Both the position numbers and the translations under genes were made by a program. Of a stretch of DNA of 64,000 nt, positions 54,892 through 62,859 are shown in pieces. This stretch comes from Kumtagia ephedrae (lineage in GTDB: Bacteria; Pseudomonadota; Alphaproteobacteria; Rhizobiales; Rhizobiaceae). The notes under the pieces are model-generated. The model made no database searches. It saw only the letters and a program-made list of their open reading frames with translations, and had not been told where the DNA came from. Every line of letters begins with the position of its first letter. Position 1 is the stretch's first letter. The DNA lies in NCBI RefSeq assembly GCF_003012745.1, contig NZ_PXYK01000001.1:186001-250000 (forward strand). The letters run 5' to 3'.

Positions 54892-55977
54892 ATGATCGCC
54901 GCCATGAAACTGGCGTCGATACTCTCCTTCCTCGTCGACGAGGCGGCCGGCCTGTCCGGCGCCGACGCGCTGCTCGGCGCGCTGGGCACCCGGCTCGTCG
55001 CCGGGGGCCTGCCGCTCGCCGGCGGCGCGCTCACCCAGGCGGCGCCGCACCCGATCATCGCGCGGCGGACATGGCTGTGGCGTGCCGACAGCGGACGGAT
55101 CGTCGAGTCGCTCGGCTTCGCCGCGACCGCCGGCGCCGCGCAAGGCGATGTCGGGCGCGACTGGCTGGCGGCGCTGGGGGCCGTGCATGAGAGGCCGGTC
55201 GGCAGCGTTTCCGACGGCGCATTGCTCGGTTGGGCGAGCACCCGGCCGTTCAATGGCTTCGAGCTGGATTTGCTGCGCGACGTGGCCCGCTTTGCCGCCG
55301 CGCCGCTGGCGGCGCTCGGCGCGCGATCGACGCTGGCGGCGCTGCTCGAAACCTATCTCGGCCGGCGCAGCGCCGCGCAGGTTCTGTCCGGCCGACTGCG
55401 GCGCGAGCCCGGCGAGACCATCCGTGCCGCCCTGCTCTATGCCGACCTGCGCGGCTTCACCGAACTGTCGGAAAACACCGCGCCGCAGCAGGTGGTGGCG
55501 GCGCTCGACGCCTGGTTCGACCGCATTGCCGGCGCGGTCCACGCTTTCGGTGGCGAGGTGCTGAAATTCATCGGCGACGGCGTGCTGGCGATCTTCCCGA
55601 TCGGCGAGCGCGGCCCCGCGGCCGCCTGCGACGCGGCACTGCGCGCGGTCGCAGCGGCACGCGCCGGCATGGACCATCTCGACCGCGGCCGCGCCGCGCA
55701 GAACCTGCCGCCGCTGCCCTTCGGCACGGCGCTGCATGTCGGCGAGATGCTGTGGGGCAATATCGGCACCGCCGACCGGCTGGATTTCACCGCGATCGGC
55801 CCGGCCGTCAATCTGGTCAGCCGGCTGGAAGGGCTTTGCCGGCCGCTCGGCCGCACCGTGCTCGTATCGGGCGCGTTCGCGGCGGAGACGACGCAAGCGC
55901 TCATTCCGCTCGGCGAACACGCGCTGCGCGGCATCGCCGTCCCCTGCCCGGTGTTTGCGCCGGCGGAGCGGTCCTGA
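54892..55977 (+). CDS. Class III adenylate/guanylate cyclase
   Basis: 361 residues. The N-terminal 170 residues are an uncharacterised sensor-like region; the cyclase domain follows with metal Asp in LLYADLRGFTELSENTAP, the second in KFIGDGVLAIFP, and the base/transition-state region TADRLDFTAIGPAVNLVSRLE. It should make cAMP from ATP in the cytoplasm. The Asp in RLDFTAIG fits adenylate specificity. No membrane helix. Stands alone. Confidence 0.9.
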   Translation: MIAAMKLASILSFLVDEAAGLSGADALLGALGTRLVAGGLPLAGGALTQAAPHPIIARRTWLWRADSGRIVESLGFAATAGAAQGDVGRDWLAALGAVHERPVGSVSDGALLGWASTRPFNGFELDLLRDVARFAAAPLAALGARSTLAALLETYLGRRSAAQVLSGRLRREPGETIRAALLYADLRGFTELSENTAPQQVVAALDAWFDRIAGAVHAFGGEVLKFIGDGVLAIFPIGERGPAAACDAALRAVAAARAGMDHLDRGRAAQNLPPLPFGTALHVGEMLWGNIGTADRLDFTAIGPAVNLVSRLEGLCRPLGRTVLVSGAFAAETTQALIPLGEHALRGIAVPCPVFAPAERS

Positions 55978-56018
55978 TCCGCCGTCCTGCCTCGCGGAGG
56001 CAGGGCGGCGCCGATGGC

Positions 56019-56717
56019 TCACACCAGACCGACCACCGGCACCAGCGCGCCATGCATCGCCCGCGCGCCGTCCGAGCACAGGAAGGCGATGACGGCGGCG
56101 AGGTCAGCCGGCCTCACCCACTTCTCCGGATCGGCCTTCGGCATCGCCGCTCGGTTCTCCGGCGTGTCGATGGTCGAGGGCAGCACGCAATTGACGTTGA
56201 TGCCGTGGCCGCGCAATTCGGCCGCCATCGATTCCGTCAGCCGCATCACCGTGCTCTTCGAAGACGCATAGGCGCTCATTTCGGCGCCGCCCTTCAACGC
56301 CGCCATCGAGCCCACGGTGACGATCCGCCCGGATTTGCGTGCGATCATGCCTGGAACCGCCGCCTTCGCCACGTTCATCACGGTGGCGACATTCAGCTCC
56401 ATCATCCGCTTCCAGGCGTCCGGCGGCATGTCGTGCACGGGCTCGCCCATGTGGAAGCCTCCGGCCAGCGCGCAGAGCGCGTCGATGCGGCCGAACTGCC
56501 GTTCCGCCTCGGCAACCGCGCCGGCGGCCGCGCCGGCGTCGACGAGATCGGCAGCGAGCTTCAGGTGGCGCGGATCGCGTTTCGGAAAGGCCTCGTCGAG
56601 GCTTTCGCTCCGCGAGCCGACCAGCGCCAGCCGCGCCCCCTCCGCCTCGAAGGCGGCTGCGACGGCGCGGCCGAGATTGCCGGTCGCGCCGGTGATCAGC
56701 ACCACGCGCTCAGCCAT
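56019..56717 (-). CDS. SDR oxidoreductase, candidate quinonoid dihydropteridine reductase
   Basis: 232 residues. NAD(P) loop TGATGNLGRA, AGG in place of NNAG (CALAGGFHMGEP), catalytic YASSK. IDALCALAGG and LPSTIDTPENRAAMPKADPE strongly recall animal dihydropteridine reductase (its AGG and DTPxNRxxMPxAD segments, from memory). Its start overlaps the phhA stop by eight bases. Recycling the tetrahydropterin cofactor oxidised by PhhA is therefore the likely role (inference). Generic SDR function is the fallback. Confidence 0.85.
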   Translation of the reverse strand: MAERVVLITGATGNLGRAVAAAFEAEGARLALVGSRSESLDEAFPKRDPRHLKLAADLVDAGAAAGAVAEAERQFGRIDALCALAGGFHMGEPVHDMPPDAWKRMMELNVATVMNVAKAAVPGMIARKSGRIVTVGSMAALKGGAEMSAYASSKSTVMRLTESMAAELRGHGINVNCVLPSTIDTPENRAAMPKADPEKWVRPADLAAVIAFLCSDGARAMHGALVPVVGLV

Positions 56718-57618
56718 TGGCGGTCGCCTTGGCCTGCCTGCCGCGGAAATAGTCGAGCGTGCCGTGGTGGATCACGCGGTCGCCCGCGGCGAGTTCGTCC
56801 GGCTCGTAGGTCGGTCCGCTGCCCAGCCGCTCGTAAAGCGGGCCGAAATCCTCGGTGCAGTCCCTCACAAGCTGCTCGAAGCTGTCGATGACGAAATAGA
56901 CTTTCTGAAAATCATCGATGATGTAGTTGGTGCGCATCACCCGCTCGAGGTCGAAGCCGATGCGGTGCGGCGACGGATCGTCGAGCGAGAACACGCTCTC
57001 GGCGGTGGACGACATGATGCCGGCGCCAAAAATCTTCAGCCCGCCCGCCTCGCGCACGAGGCCGAACTCCACCGTATACCAGTAGAGCCGCGCCAGATTC
57101 TTCAGCCGGCCGAGCTTCAGCGCGCGCTGGCCGCCCTTGCCGTAGGCCTGGATGAAATCGGCATAGAGCGGATTGGCCAGCAGCGGCACATGGCCGAAGA
57201 TGTCGTGAAAGATGTCCGGCTCCTCCAGATACTCCATCTCCTTTTCGGAACGGATGAAGGCGCCGGCGGGAAAGCGCCGGTTGGCGAGGTGGTCGAAGAA
57301 GATGTCGTCCGGCACCAGGTCGGTAACCGGCGCGATGCGCCAGCCGGTGATCTTCTCCAGCCGGTCGCTGAGGCGTTCCATGTTGGGCACGCCGCTCTCG
57401 GAAAGCCGCAGTGTCTTCACCGCGTCGAGATACTCCCGGCAGGCGCGGCCCTGCAGCACCTTCAGCGTGCGCGCAAACAGGCGGTCCCAGCGATCATGCT
57501 CGTCGGCGGAATAGGACTGCCAGTCCTGGTCGATCGTCCAGTCGGCGTTGCGCCTGGCATCCTTGTAGCGGTTCTTGGGCTTGGGCGTTTCGGCCCTGGC
57601 GGAATTCTGCGTCGCCAT
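56710..57618 (-). CDS. phhA: Phenylalanine 4-hydroxylase
   Basis: 302 residues, pterin-dependent non-haem iron enzyme converting phenylalanine to tyrosine. Iron ligands are His138 and His143 (IFHDIFGHVPLL) and Glu184 (YWYTVEFG). No ACT regulatory domain, as usual in bacteria. ATG 57618 follows GGAGGAAGAC. It is divergent from an AsnC-type regulator with a shared inverted repeat and coupled to an SDR downstream. The pterin carbinolamine dehydratase gene is not in the window. Confidence 0.96.
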   Translation of the reverse strand: MATQNSARAETPKPKNRYKDARRNADWTIDQDWQSYSADEHDRWDRLFARTLKVLQGRACREYLDAVKTLRLSESGVPNMERLSDRLEKITGWRIAPVTDLVPDDIFFDHLANRRFPAGAFIRSEKEMEYLEEPDIFHDIFGHVPLLANPLYADFIQAYGKGGQRALKLGRLKNLARLYWYTVEFGLVREAGGLKIFGAGIMSSTAESVFSLDDPSPHRIGFDLERVMRTNYIIDDFQKVYFVIDSFEQLVRDCTEDFGPLYERLGSGPTYEPDELAAGDRVIHHGTLDYFRGRQAKATANG

Positions 57619-57696
57619 GTCTTCCTCCATCCGTTTTGGCGGCGCCGGCCTCGCGGCGGCTGCCGCATCCATGAAGGAATTATCCCGCGAATCCGC

Positions 57697-57751
57697 TGAA
57701 AAATCTTGCCAATCTTCCGAACTCAAGGATGGTATGTGGCTACATTTTTCA
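57697..57751. promoter_or_regulatory. 15-bp inverted repeat between phhA and its AsnC-type regulator
   Basis: TGAAAAATCTTGCCA (57697-57711) and TGGCTACATTTTTCA (57737-57751) are complementary at 13 of 15 positions, with starts 40 bases apart (about four helix turns). Lrp/AsnC octamers bind such phased AT-rich sites. It lies centrally in the 165-base divergent intergenic region and could control both genes. Confidence 0.65.
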
Positions 57752-57783
57752 AACCACGGCCGATCCTGAAAGAAGTTGCCGCC

Positions 57784-58242
57784 ATGAAGACCGAAGAAAG
57801 CGACCGCCGAATCCTGCGCGAGCTGCAGCGCGACGCCACGCTGACGCTCAAGCAATTGTCGGAACGCCTCGCCATGTCGCAGTCGACCATCTGGCGACGC
57901 ATCCAGGAGATGGAGAAGGACGGCGTCATCCTCGGGCGGGCGACGCTGGTCGACCCGCTGGCGGTGGGCTTGAGCGTCTGCGTCTTCGTCAACGTCAACA
58001 TGACGGCGCACAGCACCGAGGTGCGCAGCCGCTTCGAGGCTTTCGCCCAGAGCGCGCCGGAGATCGTCGACTGCTATTCTGTCACCGGCGCGCACGACTA
58101 CACGCTGATCGTGCGCACCCGCACGGTCGAGGAGTTCGAGACTTTTCTGATGAAGCAAGTGCTGTCGCAGCCCGGCGTGGCGACCGCCTCGTCCAATCTG
58201 GCCTTGCGCCAGCACAAGCGCAGCGCCGTGCTGCCGATTTGA
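57784..58242 (+). CDS. Lrp/AsnC family regulator of phhA
   Basis: 152 residues. The N-terminal helix-turn-helix (DRRILRELQRDATLTLKQLS, MSQSTIWRRIQEMEKDGVI) is followed by the RAM ligand domain (VDCYSVTGAHDYTLIVRTRT). Divergent from phhA, it most likely senses phenylalanine or another aromatic amino acid and switches phhA; the ligand is inferred. ATG 57784 begins just before the conserved domain. Confidence 0.92.
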   Translation: MKTEESDRRILRELQRDATLTLKQLSERLAMSQSTIWRRIQEMEKDGVILGRATLVDPLAVGLSVCVFVNVNMTAHSTEVRSRFEAFAQSAPEIVDCYSVTGAHDYTLIVRTRTVEEFETFLMKQVLSQPGVATASSNLALRQHKRSAVLPI

Positions 58243-58261
58243 GGCTGGCGTGAGCGCCGCG

Positions 58262-59470
58262 CTACCCTGCCTGGCGCTTGCGTTCCTCATCCTCCAGCGG
58301 CAGCGCGACCGGCTCCGCCGTCGGCAGCGCGCTTACCGCCTCGTCGGTCAGTTCCACCTCGCGCAGCCATTCGCGCCAGATGGCGACCAGCAGCGCCATC
58401 AGCACGGGACCGATGAACAGACCGAGAAAACCCATGGTCTTCACGCCGCCGATCAAGCCGAAGAAGGTCGGCAGGAAGGGCAGCTTTATAGGGCCGCCGA
58501 CGAGCTTGGGCCTGAGCGTCTTGTCGACGATGAACAGCTCGACCGAGCCCCAGATGAACAGCGCCAGGCCAGCGACCGGAGAGCCGCTGGAGACCAGATA
58601 GATCGACACCAGCGTGAAGGAGAGCGGCGCGCCGCCCGGGATCAGCGCCATGATGCCGGTGATGACGCCGAGGGTCACCGGCGACGGCACGCCGGCGATC
58701 CAGTAGGCGACGCCCAGCACCACGCCCTCGCCGATGGCGATCAGGGTCATGCCGGTCACCGTCGAGCTGATCGTCGCCGGCACCACGCGCGAGATGCGGC
58801 CCCAGCGCATCGGCAGGATGCGCTCGCCGACCGTGTCGAGCTGCCCGGCGAACCGTTCGCCGTCGCGATAGACGAAGAACAGCGCGATCATCATGAACAG
58901 CAGCGTCAGCAGCAGGCTGAAGGCGCCGGTGCCGACCTGCAGCACCGCCCGGTAGATGTTGCCGATATTGGCGCCGCTGACGATCTGGATCAGCTCGCCG
59001 ATGGCGCCGGGATGGCCGATATGGCGCGTCCACTGCTGGTCTAGCCACTCGCCCACCATCGGCAGCGCGGTGATCCAGTCCGGCGTCGCGGCGCCGTTGC
59101 GGTTGGTCTCGAAGGCCCAGCCGATCCATTCGCGCACCTCGTGCGTGGCATAGCTGCCGGCGATCGCGATGGGGACGACGAGGAAGATCAGGATGGCGAG
59201 GATGGCGACCGCCGCGGCGACCGTGCGGCTGCCGTCCACCACGACCAGCAGCCGCCGGTAGAGCGGCCAGGAGGCGAAGGCGATCACCAGCGCGGCCAGC
59301 ACCGGCACGAGGAAGCCGTGGAAGAAATAGATGCCCGCGGCGATGATCAAGAGCAGCAGCCAGCGCGCCGCCGACAGGGGCGGCACCAGGGCGAAGCGCA
59401 TCGGCGCCGCCGGGCCCATCAGGCGCGGTTCGGTCGGCATCTTTCGCGATTCGTGCCGGGTCAAGCGCAC
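58262..59470 (-). CDS. AI-2E/PerM family membrane transporter
   Basis: 402 residues, about eight membrane helices, ending in a charged tail (LPLEDEERKRQAG). Family features: LVPVLAALVIAFASWPLYRR, a periplasmic loop at about 120-170, and IPGGAPLSFTLVSIYL with LFIGPVLMALLVAIW. Substrate uncertain; family members export autoinducer-like or other small molecules. GTG 59470 has GGAG upstream; ATG 59440 is an alternative. Confidence 0.9.
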   Translation of the reverse strand: MRLTRHESRKMPTEPRLMGPAAPMRFALVPPLSAARWLLLLIIAAGIYFFHGFLVPVLAALVIAFASWPLYRRLLVVVDGSRTVAAAVAILAILIFLVVPIAIAGSYATHEVREWIGWAFETNRNGAATPDWITALPMVGEWLDQQWTRHIGHPGAIGELIQIVSGANIGNIYRAVLQVGTGAFSLLLTLLFMMIALFFVYRDGERFAGQLDTVGERILPMRWGRISRVVPATISSTVTGMTLIAIGEGVVLGVAYWIAGVPSPVTLGVITGIMALIPGGAPLSFTLVSIYLVSSGSPVAGLALFIWGSVELFIVDKTLRPKLVGGPIKLPFLPTFFGLIGGVKTMGFLGLFIGPVLMALLVAIWREWLREVELTDEAVSALPTAEPVALPLEDEERKRQAG

Positions 59471-59570
59471 GGGTCTCCGGATTTGGAATGCGCCCGCCCT
59501 CCCGGCGGCGCTTGTCCATCCTATAGCGCAGATTTACGACCGAACCGCAAATTTATTGGGCGCGGCACAT

Positions 59571-59714
59571 TCCCTCCCCCTTGAGGGGAGGGTGCCGAGC
59601 GAAGCGAGGCGGGTGGGTCGGCCGAGGCAGCGCGGGGCGTAAGAAAGCGCCGCGTTTGGCCGCGGCGAGCCCACCCGGCCGCTTCGCGGCCACCCTCCCC
59701 TCAAGGGGGAGGGA
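59571..59714. repeat. Palindromic intergenic element, second type
   Basis: The outer 22 or so bases (TCCCTCCCCCTTGAGGGG on the left, inverted on the right ending at 59714) match perfectly; inner arms differ (GCCGAGCGAAGCGAGGC versus GGCCGCGAAGCGGCC). It lies eight bases past the RND stop and may end that transcript. A fragment of this type is also at about 36825-36865. Confidence 0.92.
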
Positions 59715-59721
59715 TGGCGCC

Positions 59722-62700
59722 CTATTCCGCCGCCACAGGCAGTGTCGGGCGTGGTACGATATGCAGCCCGTGTCCCTTCTCTTCCAAAACATCCGGCTCA
59801 TCGGCCCGGTTCGGCCGGACCAGCCAGCGGAACAGCTTCGCGGTCAGAAGCGCCGCGTCGTCCATGATGGTGTAGAAGGACGGCACGAACACCAGCGACA
59901 GCAGCGTCGAGACCAGGAGGCCGCCGATCACCGCGATCGCCATCGGCGCGCGGAACTCGCCGCCGTCGCCGATGCCGAGCGAGGCCGGGATCATGCCCGC
60001 CGACATGGCGATGGTGGTCATGACGATCGGCCGCGCCCGCTTGCGGCCGGCATCGATGATCGCCTCGGCGCGCGGCACGCCCTGCTTCACCTCCTCGACC
60101 GCGAAGTCGACCAGCATGATGGCGTTCTTGGTGACGATGCCCATCAGCATCAGAATGCCGATGACGACCGGCATGGAGACGGCCGAATTGGTCAGCCACA
60201 GCGCCGCCACCACGCCGCCGATCGCCAGCGGCAGCGAGCCGAGGATGGTGAAGGAGTGGAAGACCGAGCCGAACAGGAGGATCAGCACCACCAGGACCAG
60301 CATCAGGCCGGTGCTCATGGCGGTGGCGAAACCCTCGAACACCTCGCCCATGATCTCGGCGTCGCCGGTCTCCTGGATGCGCGTGCCGGCCGGCATATTC
60401 TTCACCTCCGGCAGCGACCAGACGATGCCGAGCCCCTCGCTGAGCTCGGCGCCCTCAGCCATGTCGGCGCCGATGACGACGCGCCGCTCGCGGTTGAAGC
60501 GGTTGATCGAGGACGGGCCCTGGCCGAAGCGGATGTCGGCGACCGATGACAGCGGCACGGTGCCGCCATTGGCGGTCGGCACCGGCAGGGTGCTGACCAC
60601 CGACAGGTCGTCCTTGGCCTTCTCGTTGAGCTGGACGCGGATCGGGATCTGGCGGTCGCCGACGGTGAATTTCGCAAGATTCTCGTCGATGTCGCCGATG
60701 GTGGCCACCCGCAAGGTCTCCGACAGCGCCGCCGTCGAGATGCCGAGCTCGGCCATGCGGACGAGGTCCGGCGCGACGATGACCTCGGGCCGGTCGAGCG
60801 CGGCGTTGGAGCTGACGGCGCGGAACTTGCCGGTCTCGGTCATGGCGCTCTGGATTTTCCGCGCCTGCTCGTCGAGCACGGCGCCGTCACTGCCCATCAC
60901 GCCGAAGGCCAGTGCGCGCTCGCCGCGGTCGTTGACGAAGTAGACGCGCAGGTCCGGCAGCGCCGACAGCGTTTGCAGCAGCTCCTCCTCGATGACGTAT
61001 TGCGGCACGTCGCGCTCAGACTTGTGCTTCAAGTCGGCGATCACCGTGGCGCGGCGCGTCTCCAGCGTGCCGGTCGGGCTGGCCCCGCCGATCACGTAGA
61101 CGTTCTCCACCTCCGGGTTCTCGCGCATGAGCCGCGTCACCTCGTCCGTCGTGTCGCGCGTGTCGTCGAGCAGGCTGCCGGGCGGCAGCTCCAGCGAGAA
61201 GACGATGCGGCTGGCGTCCTCGCGCGGGATGAAGCCGGACGGCAGGAAACCGGTGGCGTAGATCGAGCCGGCGAAGAAGGCGATGCCGGCGAGCAGCGTC
61301 AGCCAGCGGAAGCGCAGCGTGCCGCGCAGCAGGGCGAGATAGCCGCGCAGGAAGGCGCCGGGCTTCGGCTCCTCATGGCCGCCGCCGCGCAGGAAATAGG
61401 CCGCCATCATCGGTGTGAGGAGCCGCGCCACCAGCAGCGAGAAGAACACGGCGACCGCCACCGTCAGGCCGAACTGCTTGAAATACTGGCCCGCGATGCC
61501 GCCCATGAACGAGACCGGCGCGAACACGGCGATGATGGTGGCCGAGATGGCGATGACGGCCAACCCGATCTCGTCGGCCGCCTCCAGCGAGGCGCGGTAG
61601 GGCGACTTGCCCATCTTGACGTGGCGCACGATGTTCTCGATCTCGACGATGGCGTCGTCGACCAGGATGCCGACCACCAGGGTGATGCCGAGCAGGCTGA
61701 CGAGATTGAGCGAAAAGCCCATCATGTCGAGCGCCCAGAAGGTTGGGATGATGGAGAGCGGCAGCGCCGTCGCGGCAACGATCGTGGCGCGGATGTTGCG
61801 CAGGAACAAGAGCACGACGATGACCGAGAGCGCCGCGCCCTCGAACAGCATCTCCATCGCCGAGTCGTAATTGCCCTCCGTATAGGTGACGGAATCGTCG
61901 ACCTTGTTGATCTTCACGCCGGGATGGGCCTGCTCGAGCGCGGCGATCGCGGCAGTGGCGCGCTCCGACACTTCGACGTCGCTGGCGCCCTTGGCGCGGA
62001 AGATGCCGAAGGAGACGACGGTCTGGTTGTTCACCCGGGCAAAGCTCTTGGGCTCGGCCCAGGCATCGGTGACGGTGGCGATGTCGGAGAGTCTTACCAT
62101 GCGCCCGCCCGACAGCGGGATCTCCAGCGCCTCCAGGTCGGCTACCGTCTTGGCGCCGCCGAGCGCGCGGATCGCCTGGTCGCGGGCCGCGAACTTTCCG
62201 CTGCCGCCGGTCAAATCGACATTGGCCGACCACAGCGCGCGGTTGACGTTGGCGGCGGTGACACCGAGCGCGTTGAGGCGGTCGGGGTCGAGCTCGACCT
62301 TGATCTCGCGCGTCACGCCGCCATAGCGGTCGACGCGGGCGACGCCCTTCAGGCCCTGCAGCTTGCGGATGACGGTGTCGTCGACGAACCAGGACAGTTC
62401 CTCGATGGTCATGGCGGGCGCCGACACCGCATAGGTCAGGATCGCCTGGCCCTCGACGTCGACGCGGCTGACGATCGGCGTGTCGGCGGTGGCCGGCAGG
62501 TCGCTGCGGATGCGCTCGACGGCGTCCTTGACGTCGTTGACGGCCGTCTGGGTATCGACCTCCAGGCGAAATTCCACCAGCGTCTGCGAATTGCCCTCGG
62601 TGATGGTCGAGGTGACGTTCTTGACGCCGGAGATGTTGGAGACGGCGTCCTCGACGCGCTTGGTCACCTGAGTTTCAAGCTCGCTCGGCGCCACGCCAGG

Positions 62701-62859
62701 GTCGGTGACCGTGACGTTGACGATCGGCACGTCGATGTTGGGAAAGCGGGTGACCGGCAGCTTTTCGAAGCTCATCAGCCCCAGAATGGTCAGCACGATG
62801 AACAGCAGGATCGGCGGAACCGGGTTGCGGATCGCCCAGGCGGAAAAGTTCCAGTTCAT
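59722..62859 (-). CDS. RND efflux pump inner-membrane transporter (HAE1 type)
   Basis: 1045 residues, 12 membrane helices and two large periplasmic loops. Proton-relay aspartates are Asp401-Asp402 in GILVDDAIVEIENIVRHVK; the second half has LMGIVTKNAIMLVDFAVE. The N-terminus PVPPILLFIVLTILGLMSFE is typical. Exports drugs or other amphiphiles with the adaptor encoded just upstream (ATGA overlap). No outer-membrane channel or regulator gene is in view. Confidence 0.96.
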   Translation of the reverse strand: MNWNFSAWAIRNPVPPILLFIVLTILGLMSFEKLPVTRFPNIDVPIVNVTVTDPGVAPSELETQVTKRVEDAVSNISGVKNVTSTITEGNSQTLVEFRLEVDTQTAVNDVKDAVERIRSDLPATADTPIVSRVDVEGQAILTYAVSAPAMTIEELSWFVDDTVIRKLQGLKGVARVDRYGGVTREIKVELDPDRLNALGVTAANVNRALWSANVDLTGGSGKFAARDQAIRALGGAKTVADLEALEIPLSGGRMVRLSDIATVTDAWAEPKSFARVNNQTVVSFGIFRAKGASDVEVSERATAAIAALEQAHPGVKINKVDDSVTYTEGNYDSAMEMLFEGAALSVIVVLLFLRNIRATIVAATALPLSIIPTFWALDMMGFSLNLVSLLGITLVVGILVDDAIVEIENIVRHVKMGKSPYRASLEAADEIGLAVIAISATIIAVFAPVSFMGGIAGQYFKQFGLTVAVAVFFSLLVARLLTPMMAAYFLRGGGHEEPKPGAFLRGYLALLRGTLRFRWLTLLAGIAFFAGSIYATGFLPSGFIPREDASRIVFSLELPPGSLLDDTRDTTDEVTRLMRENPEVENVYVIGGASPTGTLETRRATVIADLKHKSERDVPQYVIEEELLQTLSALPDLRVYFVNDRGERALAFGVMGSDGAVLDEQARKIQSAMTETGKFRAVSSNAALDRPEVIVAPDLVRMAELGISTAALSETLRVATIGDIDENLAKFTVGDRQIPIRVQLNEKAKDDLSVVSTLPVPTANGGTVPLSSVADIRFGQGPSSINRFNRERRVVIGADMAEGAELSEGLGIVWSLPEVKNMPAGTRIQETGDAEIMGEVFEGFATAMSTGLMLVLVVLILLFGSVFHSFTILGSLPLAIGGVVAALWLTNSAVSMPVVIGILMLMGIVTKNAIMLVDFAVEEVKQGVPRAEAIIDAGRKRARPIVMTTIAMSAGMIPASLGIGDGGEFRAPMAIAVIGGLLVSTLLSLVFVPSFYTIMDDAALLTAKLFRWLVRPNRADEPDVLEEKGHGLHIVPRPTLPVAAE

